This document shows positions 26,743 through 35,715 of a stretch of DNA of 64,000 nt, piece after piece. The notes below the pieces were generated by a model. The model saw only the letters and a list, made by a program, of their open reading frames with translations, made no database searches and was not told where the DNA came from. The translations under genes and the position numbers were made by a program. Positions within the stretch are counted from its first letter, which is position 1. Each line of letters begins with the position of its first letter. This DNA comes from an uncultured Acidimicrobiales bacterium (GTDB lineage: Bacteria > Actinomycetota > Acidimicrobiia > Acidimicrobiales > SHLQ01): positions 1 to 64,000 of the forward strand of contig CALHTF010000010.1 in NCBI GenBank assembly GCA_938038815.1, written 5' to 3'.

Positions 26743-27797
26743 GCAGAGAACCCCTGGGCCAGCCGCAAGGCCTCGTTGGTCAGCGACTCGATGCGCGGCC
26801 GGTACTCGGAGAGTTCGTCGGGCACCTTGTCGCCCATCACGCCGGCGACATAGCGGGAGTACACACCTTCGAGAATGCAGGCGAGACGCCAGTAGGCGAA
26901 GGCGATGTAATAGTCGAGGTTCGAAACGTCGCGGCCGGAGGCGGCGGCGTACCACTGCACAACTTCGTCGCGGGTAGCGAACCCTTCGGCCACCGTGGCG
27001 AGGCCTTCGAGGGCCATCACGTCGTCGGTCGGTTCGGCCCAGTACACCATCAGGGTGCCGACATCGGCCATCACATCGCCGAGAGTGCACAGCTCCCAGT
27101 CGAGCACGGCGGCGATGTTGCCGTCGTCGTCGACGATGCAGTTGTCGAGCCGGTAGTCGCCGTGCACGATGCCGACGCCCTGCTGCTCGGGAATGTTGGC
27201 GGCCAGAATTTCGTGAACTTCATCGATGGCGGGAAGCTCGGCGGTCTTTGAGTCGTGGAACTGGCGCAACCAACGGCGCAGCTGGCGCTCGATGTATCCC
27301 TCGCGTTTGGCGAGATCGCCGAGGCCAACTTCGTCGACGTCGACGGCGTGCATCTTGGCCATAACTTCGGCCAGCGACTTGCCGCTGTGGTGGCGGGCTT
27401 CGGGCGAAAGCTCCATCGCCAGCACGTGGTTGCGCACCACGTTTCCTTCCACCACGTCCATCACGTAGAAGGGGGCGCCGTTTACTTCGACGTCGTCGCA
27501 GAACCCAACCATCGTCGGTACCGGCACATCGGAGCCAGCGAGCGCTCCCATGATCTTGTGCTCGCGGCTCATATCGTGAGCGGTGGCCAGGACTTGGCCG
27601 GTCGGTGGGCGACGAAGCACCCACGAGTTACCTGCCGCATCGTCGTGAACAAAGAACGTGAGGTTCGAGTGGCCGCCGGCGATGAGCTCAAATCGAAGGG
27701 GTCCGGCGAGGTCGCCAACATGGGCCGCAAACCACGCGGTGACTCCATCGACATCGATTCCGGCTGGTACCTGATTGGGTGCATTCATCGTCCCCAC
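26739..27797 (-). CDS. Aminoglycoside phosphotransferase-fold kinase (ACAD10/FadE36-like)
   Basis: A 352-aa kinase-like protein of the APH/choline-kinase fold. The catalytic loop is VHGDYRLDNCIVD and the Mg-binding segment is VLDWELCTLGD. This subgroup frequently accompanies acyl-CoA dehydrogenases and is named after ACAD10, where it is thought to phosphorylate hydroxyacyl substrates; no dehydrogenase is present here. It is the promoter-proximal gene of the operon. A second in-frame ATG lies 9 nt downstream. Confidence 0.88.
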   Translation of the reverse strand: MGTMNAPNQVPAGIDVDGVTAWFAAHVGDLAGPLRFELIAGGHSNLTFFVHDDAAGNSWVLRRPPTGQVLATAHDMSREHKIMGALAGSDVPVPTMVGFCDDVEVNGAPFYVMDVVEGNVVRNHVLAMELSPEARHHSGKSLAEVMAKMHAVDVDEVGLGDLAKREGYIERQLRRWLRQFHDSKTAELPAIDEVHEILAANIPEQQGVGIVHGDYRLDNCIVDDDGNIAAVLDWELCTLGDVMADVGTLMVYWAEPTDDVMALEGLATVAEGFATRDEVVQWYAAASGRDVSNLDYYIAFAYWRLACILEGVYSRYVAGVMGDKVPDELSEYRPRIESLTNEALRLAQGFSA

Positions 27798-27835
27798 AAC
27801 GTAATCGTCGCGCCTCGAGATGTCCCATCTGCTCG

Positions 27836-27854
27836 CCGCCGTTCTCGACGGCGG
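27836..27854. promoter_or_regulatory. Hairpin in the divergent promoter region
   Basis: CCGCCGT (27836-27842) and ACGGCGG (27848-27854) form a 7-bp stem around a TCTCG loop. It is the only obvious structure in the 98-nt gap between the divergent phosphotransferase and SGNH lipoprotein genes. Function not established. Confidence 0.35.
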
Positions 27855-27895
27855 GGCGACGTAAACCCTGGCCAGGCATCTCCTAGGGTTCGGTC

Positions 27896-28585
27896 ATGGT
27901 TCTTCCGGCGGCGGGACTTCGGTGGAAATCGGCGTGCGCGCTGGCCGCCGTGCTCGTGTTCGGGGCCGCCTGTTCGTCGAATACCCCACCCACCGCTCGC
28001 CAGCCCGGCCAGCCCATGCGGGTGCTGGTCATCGGCGACTCGTTGCTGTCGGTCGGCGGCCCCGAGTATCACGGGGCGCTGAACGGACAGGGCTACGAGA
28101 TCGTGGGCTTTCACGCCGTCGCTGGTGCATCGATGGACGATCTGTTGTCGGCCGAACGAGTTTTCGTCGGTATCCAACCGTGGACGGGGCCGACCTTTGA
28201 CGACATCGTCGTCGACGCCGCCTCACCCGATGTGGTCTACCTGTCGTTCGGCACCAACGATCAGCACGAACGCAAGGGCCTCACCGTCGCCGAGGTGCTC
28301 GGCGACGCGCGCCAGATACTCGACGCCTTCGATGACTCGTGTGTGGTGTGGCAAACCTGGATGAGCGACATTTCGCACCTCATCGACCCGCCCGCCGACT
28401 ACGGCGAGCGCCTCGGATCGTTCTGGGACTGGGTAGCCGGCGAGGCCGACATCGTGAACGATTTCGGTGCCCGCCTCGAGGCCGAACCGACGCTGTTGGC
28501 GGTCGATGGGGTTCACCCCGAGCCGACGGGTGTGGCGGCCAACGCGACGGCGATGATCGAGGCGATTGACGGTTGCGGTGCCTAA
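27896..28585 (+). CDS. SGNH/GDSL-hydrolase lipoprotein
   Basis: A 229-aa exported lipoprotein with a lipobox VFGAAC (cleavage before the Cys near residue 27). The mature part carries SGNH landmarks: the nucleophile Ser in VIGDSLLSVGG, a GTND block with Asn, and the terminal VDGVHPEP with the Asp/His pair. It probably hydrolyses an ester at the outer face of the membrane; the substrate is unknown. Confidence 0.82.
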   Translation: MVLPAAGLRWKSACALAAVLVFGAACSSNTPPTARQPGQPMRVLVIGDSLLSVGGPEYHGALNGQGYEIVGFHAVAGASMDDLLSAERVFVGIQPWTGPTFDDIVVDAASPDVVYLSFGTNDQHERKGLTVAEVLGDARQILDAFDDSCVVWQTWMSDISHLIDPPADYGERLGSFWDWVAGEADIVNDFGARLEAEPTLLAVDGVHPEPTGVAANATAMIEAIDGCGA

Positions 28586-28654
28586 CACGACCAAACGCTG
28601 ATTGCCGCCTACGATGGACGGTCTGACATCTGTGATCTTTTGGAGTGCATGGCC

Positions 28655-29389
28655 ATGGCCGACGTAACCGACGCAACATTTGAAACCGACGTAGTCGAGC
28701 GGTCAAAGACCGTGCCCGTGGTGATCGATTTGTGGGCCGAGTGGTGCGGACCGTGTAAGTCGCTCGGGCCGATCCTCGAGAAGGTCATCGGCGAAACCAA
28801 CGGCAAGGTCGAACTCGCCAAGGTCGATGTCGACGCCAACCCGGCCGTGAGCCAAGCGTTCCAGGTGCAGTCGATTCCGGCCGTGTACGCCATGGTCAAC
28901 GGTCAGATCGTCGATGGCTTCACCGGTGCCAAGCCAGAGGCCGAAGTTCGCGACTTCGTTGCCAAGCTTGCCCCCGCCGGTGGCGGCGATGGCGAGGGTG
29001 AAGGCGAACTGTCGGAGGTCGAAGCGTTGGTGGCTGCCGGCGATGAAGACTCGCTTCGAGCCGCCTACGCACTCGAACCACTCAACCCGATCGTCGTGGT
29101 CCCGATGGCCGAGATCCTGGTCGAGCAGGGCTTCACCGAAGATGCCGAGACCATTCTGGGCAAGATCCCCGAGACCGCCGAAGTACGCCGGGTGCTCGCC
29201 ATGATCCGCACCGGCAAGACCGGCTTTGGTTCCGACGAAGAGCTCGAGGCCAAGCTCGGTGAGTTGCTGACTCAGGTCAAAGGCAACGACGAGAAGCGCC
29301 AAGAGTTCATCGACATGCTTGAGGTCATGGGCCCGAACAACCCGCTGACCGCCGAGTGGCGCAAGAAGCTCAGCACCGCATTGTTCTAG
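28655..29389 (+). CDS. Thioredoxin-domain protein with TPR-like tail (CnoX/YbbN-like)
   Basis: A 244-aa protein. The N-terminal ~105 residues are a thioredoxin fold with active site WAEWCGPCK, and the C-terminal ~120 residues are helical and resemble the TPR tail of CnoX/YbbN co-chaperones. That tail includes VVPMAEILVEQGFTEDAETILGKIP. A TTG at 28640 and an ATG at 28649 are in frame, but ATG 28655 lies 9 nt after GGAG and is preferred. Predicted to act in redox protection or chaperoning in the cytosol. Confidence 0.9.
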   Translation: MADVTDATFETDVVERSKTVPVVIDLWAEWCGPCKSLGPILEKVIGETNGKVELAKVDVDANPAVSQAFQVQSIPAVYAMVNGQIVDGFTGAKPEAEVRDFVAKLAPAGGGDGEGEGELSEVEALVAAGDEDSLRAAYALEPLNPIVVVPMAEILVEQGFTEDAETILGKIPETAEVRRVLAMIRTGKTGFGSDEELEAKLGELLTQVKGNDEKRQEFIDMLEVMGPNNPLTAEWRKKLSTALF

Positions 29390-29483
29390 GCGCAGCTCGG
29401 CCGTTCTTCGACCGGTCAGCGCTGAACTAGAGTCAACCTCGACGGCTTCCCCTCCGACACCCTAGGTATCCGGAGGTCTTGGC

Positions 29484-30161
29484 ATGCCCGAGCCGTCTTC
29501 TTCCTTTGAGCTTGACGACTTAGCTCCTGTTTCTACCCGCGACCGACTGCTCGATGGCTGGGCCGTGGTTCGGGCCGACCCATCGGTCGTCATCGGCTTG
29601 ATCGTTGCCGTTGCTTTGGCGGTCGGGTTGTTCGTGGTGTCGCGCCCGGGCAGCGACGATGTTGATCTGGTGCTGCCAATGGCGGGTCCGGCCGAGCTGT
29701 TGATCGACCCGGGGCCCGCCACCACCGATGCACCTACAGAGTTGACCGTTCACGTGGCCGGAGCGGTCGTGGCGCCCGGGCTGTATGTACTCGGCGCCGA
29801 TGCTCGTACCGCCGATGCGGTTACCGCCGCCGGGGGAGCGCTGGCCGACGCCGACCTCAACCGAATCAACTTGGCCGCACCGGTGGCGGATGGCTCGCGG
29901 GTATTCGTACCGGTTCTTGGTGAGGCGATTCCCTCGGTTGTTGGGGACTTCGGCGCCGGGTCGAGCGGGCCGGTGGACCTGAACACCGCCACCGCCGAGC
30001 AGTTGATTGCGTTGCCCGGCGTCGGGCCGGCCACGGCTCAAGCGATCGTCGATCACCGAGACCGGACGGGTCGGTTTCGTTCGATCGATGACCTGCTCGA
30101 AGTGCGGGGGATAGGCGAGGCCAAGCTCGAGGCCCTGCGCGATTCGGTGATGGTGTCGTGA
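29484..30161 (+). CDS. comEA: ComEA-type competence DNA-binding protein
   Basis: A 225-aa membrane-anchored DNA receptor. One membrane segment (VVIGLIVAVALAVGLFVV) lies near residues 35-52, an SLBB domain near 88-140 (VHVAGAVVAPGLYVL), and a C-terminal helix-hairpin-helix pair (VDLNTATAEQLIALPGVGP and a second GIGEAKL) binds DNA. ATG 29484 has GGAGG seven nt upstream. It overlaps comEC by 4 nt. No type IV pilus genes occur in the window. Confidence 0.92.
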   Translation: MPEPSSSFELDDLAPVSTRDRLLDGWAVVRADPSVVIGLIVAVALAVGLFVVSRPGSDDVDLVLPMAGPAELLIDPGPATTDAPTELTVHVAGAVVAPGLYVLGADARTADAVTAAGGALADADLNRINLAAPVADGSRVFVPVLGEAIPSVVGDFGAGSSGPVDLNTATAEQLIALPGVGPATAQAIVDHRDRTGRFRSIDDLLEVRGIGEAKLEALRDSVMVS

Positions 30162-31900
30162 CGCTCCGGCGGTTGTGGGTGGCGGTTGCTGCGACCTGGG
30201 TCGGGGTGCTGCTGGCGGTCGATGTTGGGTTGCCGTTACTCCTTGGCGCCGCGGCCGTCGCTGGTCTTGTCGGCCGAGGACGACTCGTCGTACTCCCGAT
30301 ACTGTTGCTTTTGGTGGCGTCGCAGATCTCGGCCTGGAACATCGCCGGCTTGTCGCCGGTACCCGCACAGACCTTCGCCGGGGAGGTGCGGCTGCTCACC
30401 GACCCCGAACCGTTGGGCGCTGCGATGCGGGTCGATATCGCCACGAGCCTCGGCGAACTACAGGTTCGGGCCACCGGGCGGGTGGCCGACGACGTTCGGG
30501 ATCTGCTGGCCGGCGACCGGATGCGGGTCGTGGGCGACGTGAGCCCTCGAGGTGCCGACGACGACTGGTTGCTGAGTCGCAGGGTTGTTGGCCTGCTGGC
30601 CCCGGATCGAATCGATGGGGTGCGGCGAGCTACTGGGGTGCGAGCTTGGGCGAACCAACTCCGGCTGACCCTTGAGCGCGGTGGCGAATCGTTGGGCGAC
30701 GAACGCCGGTCGCTGTTCACCGGCTTGGTGGTTGGCGACGACCGCTGGCAGTCGCCCCAAACGACCGATGCGTTTCGTGGCTCTGGGTTGGGGCACCTCC
30801 TGGCCGTATCAGGTCAGAACGTGGCTTTCGTTTTGCTGGTCTTCACGCCGTTGTTGCGGTGGTTGCCTCCGGGTGGTCGGTTGGTGGTGACGTTTGGGTT
30901 GTTGGGGTTCTTTGCGTTGGTGACGCGGTTTGAGCCGTCGGTGTTGCGGGCGTCGGTGATGGCGGCGTTGGCGGTTGCGGGGATGATTGTTGGTCGTCCG
31001 TCGGCTGGGTTGTCGGTGTTGGGTGCTTCGGCGTTGGGGTTGTTGTTGTGGGATCCGTTGTTGGGGCGAACGGTTGGGTTTCAGTTGTCGGTTTTGGCGT
31101 CGTTGGGGATTTTGGTGATCGGGCCGAGGGTTGCCGTGCGGGTCCCGGGTTCGGCGTCGTTGGGTTTGGCGGTGGGGGCGACGGTTGGGGCGCAGTGTGC
31201 GGTGGCGCCGTTGTTGTTGTGGGTGTTCGACGATGTTCCGGTGGCGGCGTTGCCGGCGAACATGTTGGCGGCGCCTGCTGCTGGTCCGGTGATGGCGTGG
31301 GGTCTTACCGGTGGCTTGGTGGCGGGGTTGGTTGGTGGGTCGGTGGCGTCGGTGCTGCATGTGCCGACCGGTTGGTTGTTGGGGTGGATTGCGGGTGTGG
31401 CGGAGTGGGCGTCGACGGCGGGGTGGGGTAGCTACCGGTGGGTGCATGTGATGGTGCTCGCTCTGTTGTTGGTTGCCGGGGTGGTGGGCGGTCGGCGGTT
31501 TGGGTGGGTGGTGGCGGCGGTTGCTGTGGTGGCGTTGGTGTCGCCGATGTTTGGTGGGCAGGCGGCGACGGGTGTGTCGGATCCGGCACGGGGTGTGCGG
31601 GTGTGGCGCGACGGGGGAGCGACGGTGGTGGAGGTCGAGGCCGACGCCCGAGGCGAGGCGGTGTTGGCCGGCCTGCGAACCGAGCGGGTCGGCCAGATCG
31701 ACCTGTTGGTGGTCGACAAAGCGCCGCCCGCCGCCGTCGAGGCGATCGTGGCCCGCTACCGGCCGGCGGCAGCGGTAGATCTGGGAGAACCAGCGTCGCT
31801 GCGTAGCCAGTTTCAGATAGGTGACCTCTGGGTCCGGTTCACCAGTTCAAACCGAGGAGTCCAAACCCTGGTCGACCGGCGAGAAGCACCTCACGGTTAA
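30158..31900 (+). CDS. comEC: ComEC/Rec2 family DNA-uptake channel, C-terminal domain degenerate
   Basis: A 580-aa polytopic protein. The N-terminal ~150 residues have two membrane segments and an OB-like soluble domain. The competence-domain core starts with SGLGHLLAVSGQNVAFVLLV near residue 210, followed by many membrane helices. The C-terminal ~100 residues sit where the metallo-beta-lactamase-like domain normally lies, but the HxHxDH-type motif is replaced: IDLLVVDKAPPAAVEAI. The domain is therefore short and probably inactive. The GTG start overlaps the comEA stop. Codons from about 30845 to 31610 end almost only in G or T, unlike neighbouring genes. Confidence 0.9.
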   Translation: MTLRRLWVAVAATWVGVLLAVDVGLPLLLGAAAVAGLVGRGRLVVLPILLLLVASQISAWNIAGLSPVPAQTFAGEVRLLTDPEPLGAAMRVDIATSLGELQVRATGRVADDVRDLLAGDRMRVVGDVSPRGADDDWLLSRRVVGLLAPDRIDGVRRATGVRAWANQLRLTLERGGESLGDERRSLFTGLVVGDDRWQSPQTTDAFRGSGLGHLLAVSGQNVAFVLLVFTPLLRWLPPGGRLVVTFGLLGFFALVTRFEPSVLRASVMAALAVAGMIVGRPSAGLSVLGASALGLLLWDPLLGRTVGFQLSVLASLGILVIGPRVAVRVPGSASLGLAVGATVGAQCAVAPLLLWVFDDVPVAALPANMLAAPAAGPVMAWGLTGGLVAGLVGGSVASVLHVPTGWLLGWIAGVAEWASTAGWGSYRWVHVMVLALLLVAGVVGGRRFGWVVAAVAVVALVSPMFGGQAATGVSDPARGVRVWRDGGATVVEVEADARGEAVLAGLRTERVGQIDLLVVDKAPPAAVEAIVARYRPAAAVDLGEPASLRSQFQIGDLWVRFTSSNRGVQTLVDRREAPHG

Positions 31901-32004
31901 CGCTCGTATGAACCACGTGCTCCCGCGGGAGAATTTGGCCTCACTCAGCGGTTTGAAGACCGCAATGGGTGTTTGATCACGCCCGCCCATGAAAGAATCA
32001 GGCC

Positions 32005-32403
32005 ATGGCTTCGCTCCGTGATGTTGCTCCGGTGTTTCTCGAACAATCGACTGCCGCGCTGGCGACCATCGGGCCCGACGGACAACCGCAGGTGACCGCC
32101 ATCTGGTTCATCGTCGAGGACGACTGCATTGCGATGTCGGTTCGGCGGGAGCGTCAGAAGGTCAAGAACCTGGCCGCCAACAACAAAGGCACCGTGCTGA
32201 TCTATCACCCCGACGGGCCTGATTGTTTCGTCGAGATTCGCGGCGAGGTCGAGATCGTCGACGACCTCGATTACGCCTTTGCCGACCGACTCGGGCCGCC
32301 GAAATACCAGACCGACATGCGGTCGTTCGACCAGCCCGGTGCGCACCGGATCAAGCTGGCGTTGCGGCCGACCAAGATCAACTTCTTCGACGCTCGGGGC
32401 TGA
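32005..32403 (+). CDS. PPOX-class F420-dependent oxidoreductase (split beta-barrel)
   Basis: A 132-aa protein of the pyridoxamine-5'-phosphate-oxidase fold, resembling the actinobacterial F420-binding subgroup. Features are TAALATIGPDGQPQVTAIWF, the RRERQKVKNLAANN flavin/F420-phosphate region and a C-terminal IKLALRPTKINFF strand. Region 31901-32004 upstream holds no gene. The exact substrate is unknown. Confidence 0.85.
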   Translation: MASLRDVAPVFLEQSTAALATIGPDGQPQVTAIWFIVEDDCIAMSVRRERQKVKNLAANNKGTVLIYHPDGPDCFVEIRGEVEIVDDLDYAFADRLGPPKYQTDMRSFDQPGAHRIKLALRPTKINFFDARG

Positions 32404-32466
32404 CCGGCCCGACGGATCACTGCCCGAAAGTATCTCCGCCACCCGCCGGTCCGATACCTTTTGGTT

Positions 32467-33315
32467 ATGAGCGCAGTGGAAGTAAAGCCAACGGGTGGAG
32501 CAGGAGCCGAGGTGCTCGGCGTCGACATCCGCACCATGACCGACGACGAATTCGCCCAGATGCGACAGGCGTTTGCCGACCACGGCGTGATCTTCCTACG
32601 CGACCAAGACATCACCCCCGAAGAGCACATCGCCTTCGCCGAGCGGTGGGGACAGATCAACGTCAATCGGTTCTTCACCGCCCACGACGATCATCCAAAG
32701 ATCGCCATGGTCGTGAAGGAACCCGACCAAACCCACAACATCGGCGGCGGTTGGCACGCCGATCACTCCTACGATGTCGAGCCGGCACTCGGGTCGATCC
32801 TGGTGGCACGCGAGCTTCCCGTAACCGGTGGCGATACGGCGTTCGCCTCGATGTATGCGGCCTATGAAGGGCTCGACCCCGATCTGAAGGCTCACGTCGA
32901 CACGCTTCACGCCGTGCATTCGGCGCACCACATCTTTGGGTCGAAGAGCTTCTACGGCAACCGCGAAGATCAAAGCCAGGGCCGTATCGGCAACGCCGAC
33001 AAAGCCGATCGGTTACCCGACGTGATTCACCCGGTGGTGATCACCCACCCGCTTAGTGGCCGCAAAGCGCTGTACGTGAACCCCGGGTTCACGATCTCGA
33101 TCCAAGGCATGAGCGAGGAAGACTCCAAGGCCATGTTGGAGCAGTTGTACCTTCACGCCGTCCAGCCGGAGTTCACCCACGAGTTCGACTGGAAGCCCGG
33201 CTCGATTGCCTTCTGGGATAACCGGGCGGTCTGGCACTCGGCTCGCAACGACTATCAGGGGCAGCGCCGGGTCATGCACCGGATCACCATCGAAGGCTGC
33301 GCCCTGTCGGCATAA
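32467..33315 (+). CDS. TauD/TfdA family Fe(II)/2-oxoglutarate dioxygenase
   Basis: A 282-aa non-haem iron dioxygenase. The iron-binding His/Asp pair is in GGWHADHSYD, and the distal His and 2-oxoglutarate-binding Arg are in WDNRAVWHSARN and RRVMHRITIEG. Family members hydroxylate taurine, sulphonates, phenoxyacetates or other carboxylates. TTG at 32461 is in frame but ATG 32467 is the better start. No sulphonate transporter is adjacent, so the substrate is open. Confidence 0.9.
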   Translation: MSAVEVKPTGGAGAEVLGVDIRTMTDDEFAQMRQAFADHGVIFLRDQDITPEEHIAFAERWGQINVNRFFTAHDDHPKIAMVVKEPDQTHNIGGGWHADHSYDVEPALGSILVARELPVTGGDTAFASMYAAYEGLDPDLKAHVDTLHAVHSAHHIFGSKSFYGNREDQSQGRIGNADKADRLPDVIHPVVITHPLSGRKALYVNPGFTISIQGMSEEDSKAMLEQLYLHAVQPEFTHEFDWKPGSIAFWDNRAVWHSARNDYQGQRRVMHRITIEGCALSA

Positions 33316-33377
33316 CTACGCGAAGTTGTCGCCACACACTGATCTTGGGTGTCGGTAGGCGCGACTAGGTTTGGGCC

Positions 33378-34241
33378 ATGCGGTTGCTGCTTGGTCACCA
33401 CGAATTCGATATCACCTATCGGGCCCTTGTTATGGGGATCCTCAACCGGACCCCTGACTCGTTTTACGACGGCGGTCAGTACTGGGATTTCGACGCCTTC
33501 CTCGCCAAGGCCGAGGTGCTGGTAAACCAAGGTGCCGACTTCCTCGACGTCGGGGGAGTCAAGGCCGGGCCAGGCCCCGAGGTGACCGTCGCCGAAGAAC
33601 TCGACCGGGTGGTGCCCGCCGTCGAGGCGTTGCACAGACGATTCGACCTGCCGATCTCGGTCGATACGTTCCGGGGGTCGGTTGCCCGGGCCTGTTACGA
33701 AGCGGGCGCGGTCATCGGCAACGACATCAGCGGGTTCGCCGACCCGGCATTTCTCGAAGCAGCCGTCGACCACGACGCATCGGTCGTGGCGTGTCACGTT
33801 CGTCTGGCGCCCCGAGTGCCCGACCCCAACCCCGACTACTCGGCCGACGGGGGAGCGGTGCCGGCAGTGCGCAAGTTTCTCAAGTCCCGAGCCGAGCAAG
33901 CCCTGGCCATGGGCATCGCTCGCGAGCGGATCATGATCGATGCCGGACTCGACCTCGGCAAGACACCAGAGATGTCGGCCGACCTGCTCCGCAACTCTGA
34001 CGACCTGGTGAGCCTCGGCTTCCCCGTGTTCTTGTCGGCATCGAACAAAGGCTTCCTCGGCGAATTGGTGGGCACCGAGGTCGACGACCGCCACGAGGCA
34101 ACCTTGGCCGCCCATGCACTGGGTATTGGCCTCGGCTGTCGGATCCTTCGGTCGCACGATGTGGCCGGCAACCGGCGGGTCGCCGACACCATGGCCGAAT
34201 TCCTGGCCGCCAAAGACCAACTCGAAACCAACGCCGCATGA
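33378..34241 (+). CDS. folP2: Dihydropteroate synthase-like protein (FolP2-type)
   Basis: A 287-aa DHPS-fold protein. The N-terminal MGILNRTPDSFYDGG motif is retained. The second motif reads DVGGVKAGPGPEVTVAEEL in place of the canonical DIGGESTRPG, and ALSNK-type FLSASNKGFLGE replaces the usual Lys loop. These differences match the mycobacterial FolP2 paralogue, which has been reported to lack DHPS activity. A canonical folP1 would be expected elsewhere in the genome. It overlaps holA by 4 nt (ATGA). Confidence 0.82.
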   Translation: MRLLLGHHEFDITYRALVMGILNRTPDSFYDGGQYWDFDAFLAKAEVLVNQGADFLDVGGVKAGPGPEVTVAEELDRVVPAVEALHRRFDLPISVDTFRGSVARACYEAGAVIGNDISGFADPAFLEAAVDHDASVVACHVRLAPRVPDPNPDYSADGGAVPAVRKFLKSRAEQALAMGIARERIMIDAGLDLGKTPEMSADLLRNSDDLVSLGFPVFLSASNKGFLGELVGTEVDDRHEATLAAHALGIGLGCRILRSHDVAGNRRVADTMAEFLAAKDQLETNAA

Positions 34242-35257
34242 GCGCCTCGCCGGTAACGCTGATCAAAGGCGACGACGACGTTTTGGTGGCCGAGGCACTC
34301 AAGGCTCGGGTGGCCGAACTGCTCGGCGACGCCGACCCGAGCCTGGCGTACGAAGAACTCACCGAAGACGACTACAAGCTCGAAGGCGGCGGGTTCGACA
34401 TCTCTCGCCTCGTCGATGCTGCCCAAACCCCGCCGTTCCTCACCGACCTGCGGGTAGTGACCGGCCGAAACTTGGCCCGGTTCACCAAAGCCGATCAGGT
34501 GGCGAGCATGGTTCGTTACCTCGAGGCGCCGCTCGAAACCACCCGGCTGGTGCTGGTGTGGGAGAAGGGGGTCAGCCCCAAACAAGACCGACTCGGCGCC
34601 ATCCCCAAAAGTCTGAGTTCGGCGCTCGAAGCGGTGGGCGGGTCGATCATCGACACCACCGTGCCCCGCGGCAAAGCGGCGAGCGGGTGGCTCGAGAAAC
34701 GACTCAAGGAGTCGTCGGTCAGTTTCGACCGGCGTGCGGTGTCGGTTATCGCCGATGCGCTCGGTGAAGATCGCTCCAAAGTTGTCGGGCTGCTCAACAC
34801 CCTCGAGTCGGCGTTCGAGTCGGGCAGCACGGTCGACGCCGATGCTCTCGAACCTTTTCTGTTCGAACGAGGCGCTGTTCCGCCATGGGAGCTCTCCGAC
34901 GCCATCGCCGAAGGCAACATTCCCAAGTCGCTCGACAAACTCCACCGCATGATGGGCGCCGGGCGTCACCCCCTGCAGCTGATGGCCACCTTGCAAAGCA
35001 CGTACGGCAAGTTGCTTCGTCTCGATGGGGCAGGAGCCCACGACGAGAAGGCGGCCGCCGCGTTGTTGGGCATGAAAGGCTCGACCTTCCCGGCCAAGAA
35101 GCTGGTTCGCCAGCTCCGGTCGATGGGGTCCGACCGGGTCGGTACCGCAATCGAGCTGCTCGCCGAAGCCGACCTCGCGCTCCGGGGCGCGGTCGCCTGG
35201 CCCGACGAATTGGTCATGGAAGTGCTGGTTGCTCGACTAGCGAGACTCAGTCGCTAG
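34238..35257 (+). CDS. holA: DNA polymerase III subunit delta
   Basis: A 339-aa clamp-loader delta subunit. It starts VTLIKGDDDVLVAEAL, contains VTGRNLARF and VLVWEKGVSPK, and ends with the conserved helical collar region (LHRMMGAGRHPLQLMATLQ...). It opens the beta sliding clamp with the gamma/tau and delta-prime subunits. Its neighbourhood with rpsT and lepA is conserved across actinobacteria. Confidence 0.93.
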   Translation: MSASPVTLIKGDDDVLVAEALKARVAELLGDADPSLAYEELTEDDYKLEGGGFDISRLVDAAQTPPFLTDLRVVTGRNLARFTKADQVASMVRYLEAPLETTRLVLVWEKGVSPKQDRLGAIPKSLSSALEAVGGSIIDTTVPRGKAASGWLEKRLKESSVSFDRRAVSVIADALGEDRSKVVGLLNTLESAFESGSTVDADALEPFLFERGAVPPWELSDAIAEGNIPKSLDKLHRMMGAGRHPLQLMATLQSTYGKLLRLDGAGAHDEKAAAALLGMKGSTFPAKKLVRQLRSMGSDRVGTAIELLAEADLALRGAVAWPDELVMEVLVARLARLSR

Positions 35258-35267
35258 TCCGGCGGGG

Positions 35268-35531
35268 TTAACCCTGGGAGCGGGCGGCGGCCTTGACGAG
35301 GCGGCTCTTGCGACGAGCGGCCTGGTTCTTGTGGATGATGCCCTTGTTGGCTGCCCGGTCGATCGCCTTGAAGGCGCTACGCATGGTTTCTTCCGCGTTG
35401 TCGTCGCCTGCTTCGGCGGCGGCGAGCGCGCTCTTGACGCGGGTGCGCATCTCCGAACGCACGCCAAGGTTGCGTACCCGACGCTTCTCGTTCTGGCGGT
35501 TGCGCTTAATCTGACTCTTGATATTTGCCAC
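35268..35531 (-). CDS. rpsT: 30S ribosomal protein S20
   Basis: An 87-aa basic protein with the S20 helices: [17 protein letters not shown] at the N-terminus and [17 protein letters not shown] near the C-terminus. It binds the 5' domain of 16S rRNA. It is convergent with holA and divergent from lepA, a common arrangement. The stop codon lies within the perfect palindrome GGGTTAACCC (35265-35274). Confidence 0.97.
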   Translation of the reverse strand: MANIKSQIKRNRQNEKRRVRNLGVRSEMRTRVKSALAAAEAGDDNAEETMRSAFKAIDRAANKGIIHKNQAARRKSRLVKAAARSQG

Positions 35532-35715
35532 GGTACGTACCTGTGTCTGTGAAATCCGGGTGACCAGGAGACTGGCCGAACGGCAATGTTACCCAACCCA
35601 GACGATCCAGCGGCAATACCGGCCGGGTTTTTCGCCGTCGGCTGTGACAAGTGGCGTCGGGCCTTTCGAACGCTTGAATCGTCGAAACGGCCGTCAAAAG
35701 CGATACCTTCGCTTC

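Noticed and set aside
26743-27090. N-terminal extension of the PAC2 protein back to 27090
   Set aside because: The extension runs antisense-frame through the phosphotransferase gene, is Arg-rich without homology, and the GTG at 26742 overlaps that gene's stop as expected for an operon.
31906-31990. Possible tRNA-like sequence after comEC
   Set aside because: A short GCGG...CCGC stem around TTTGAAGA is present, but no acceptor, D or T arms can be paired.
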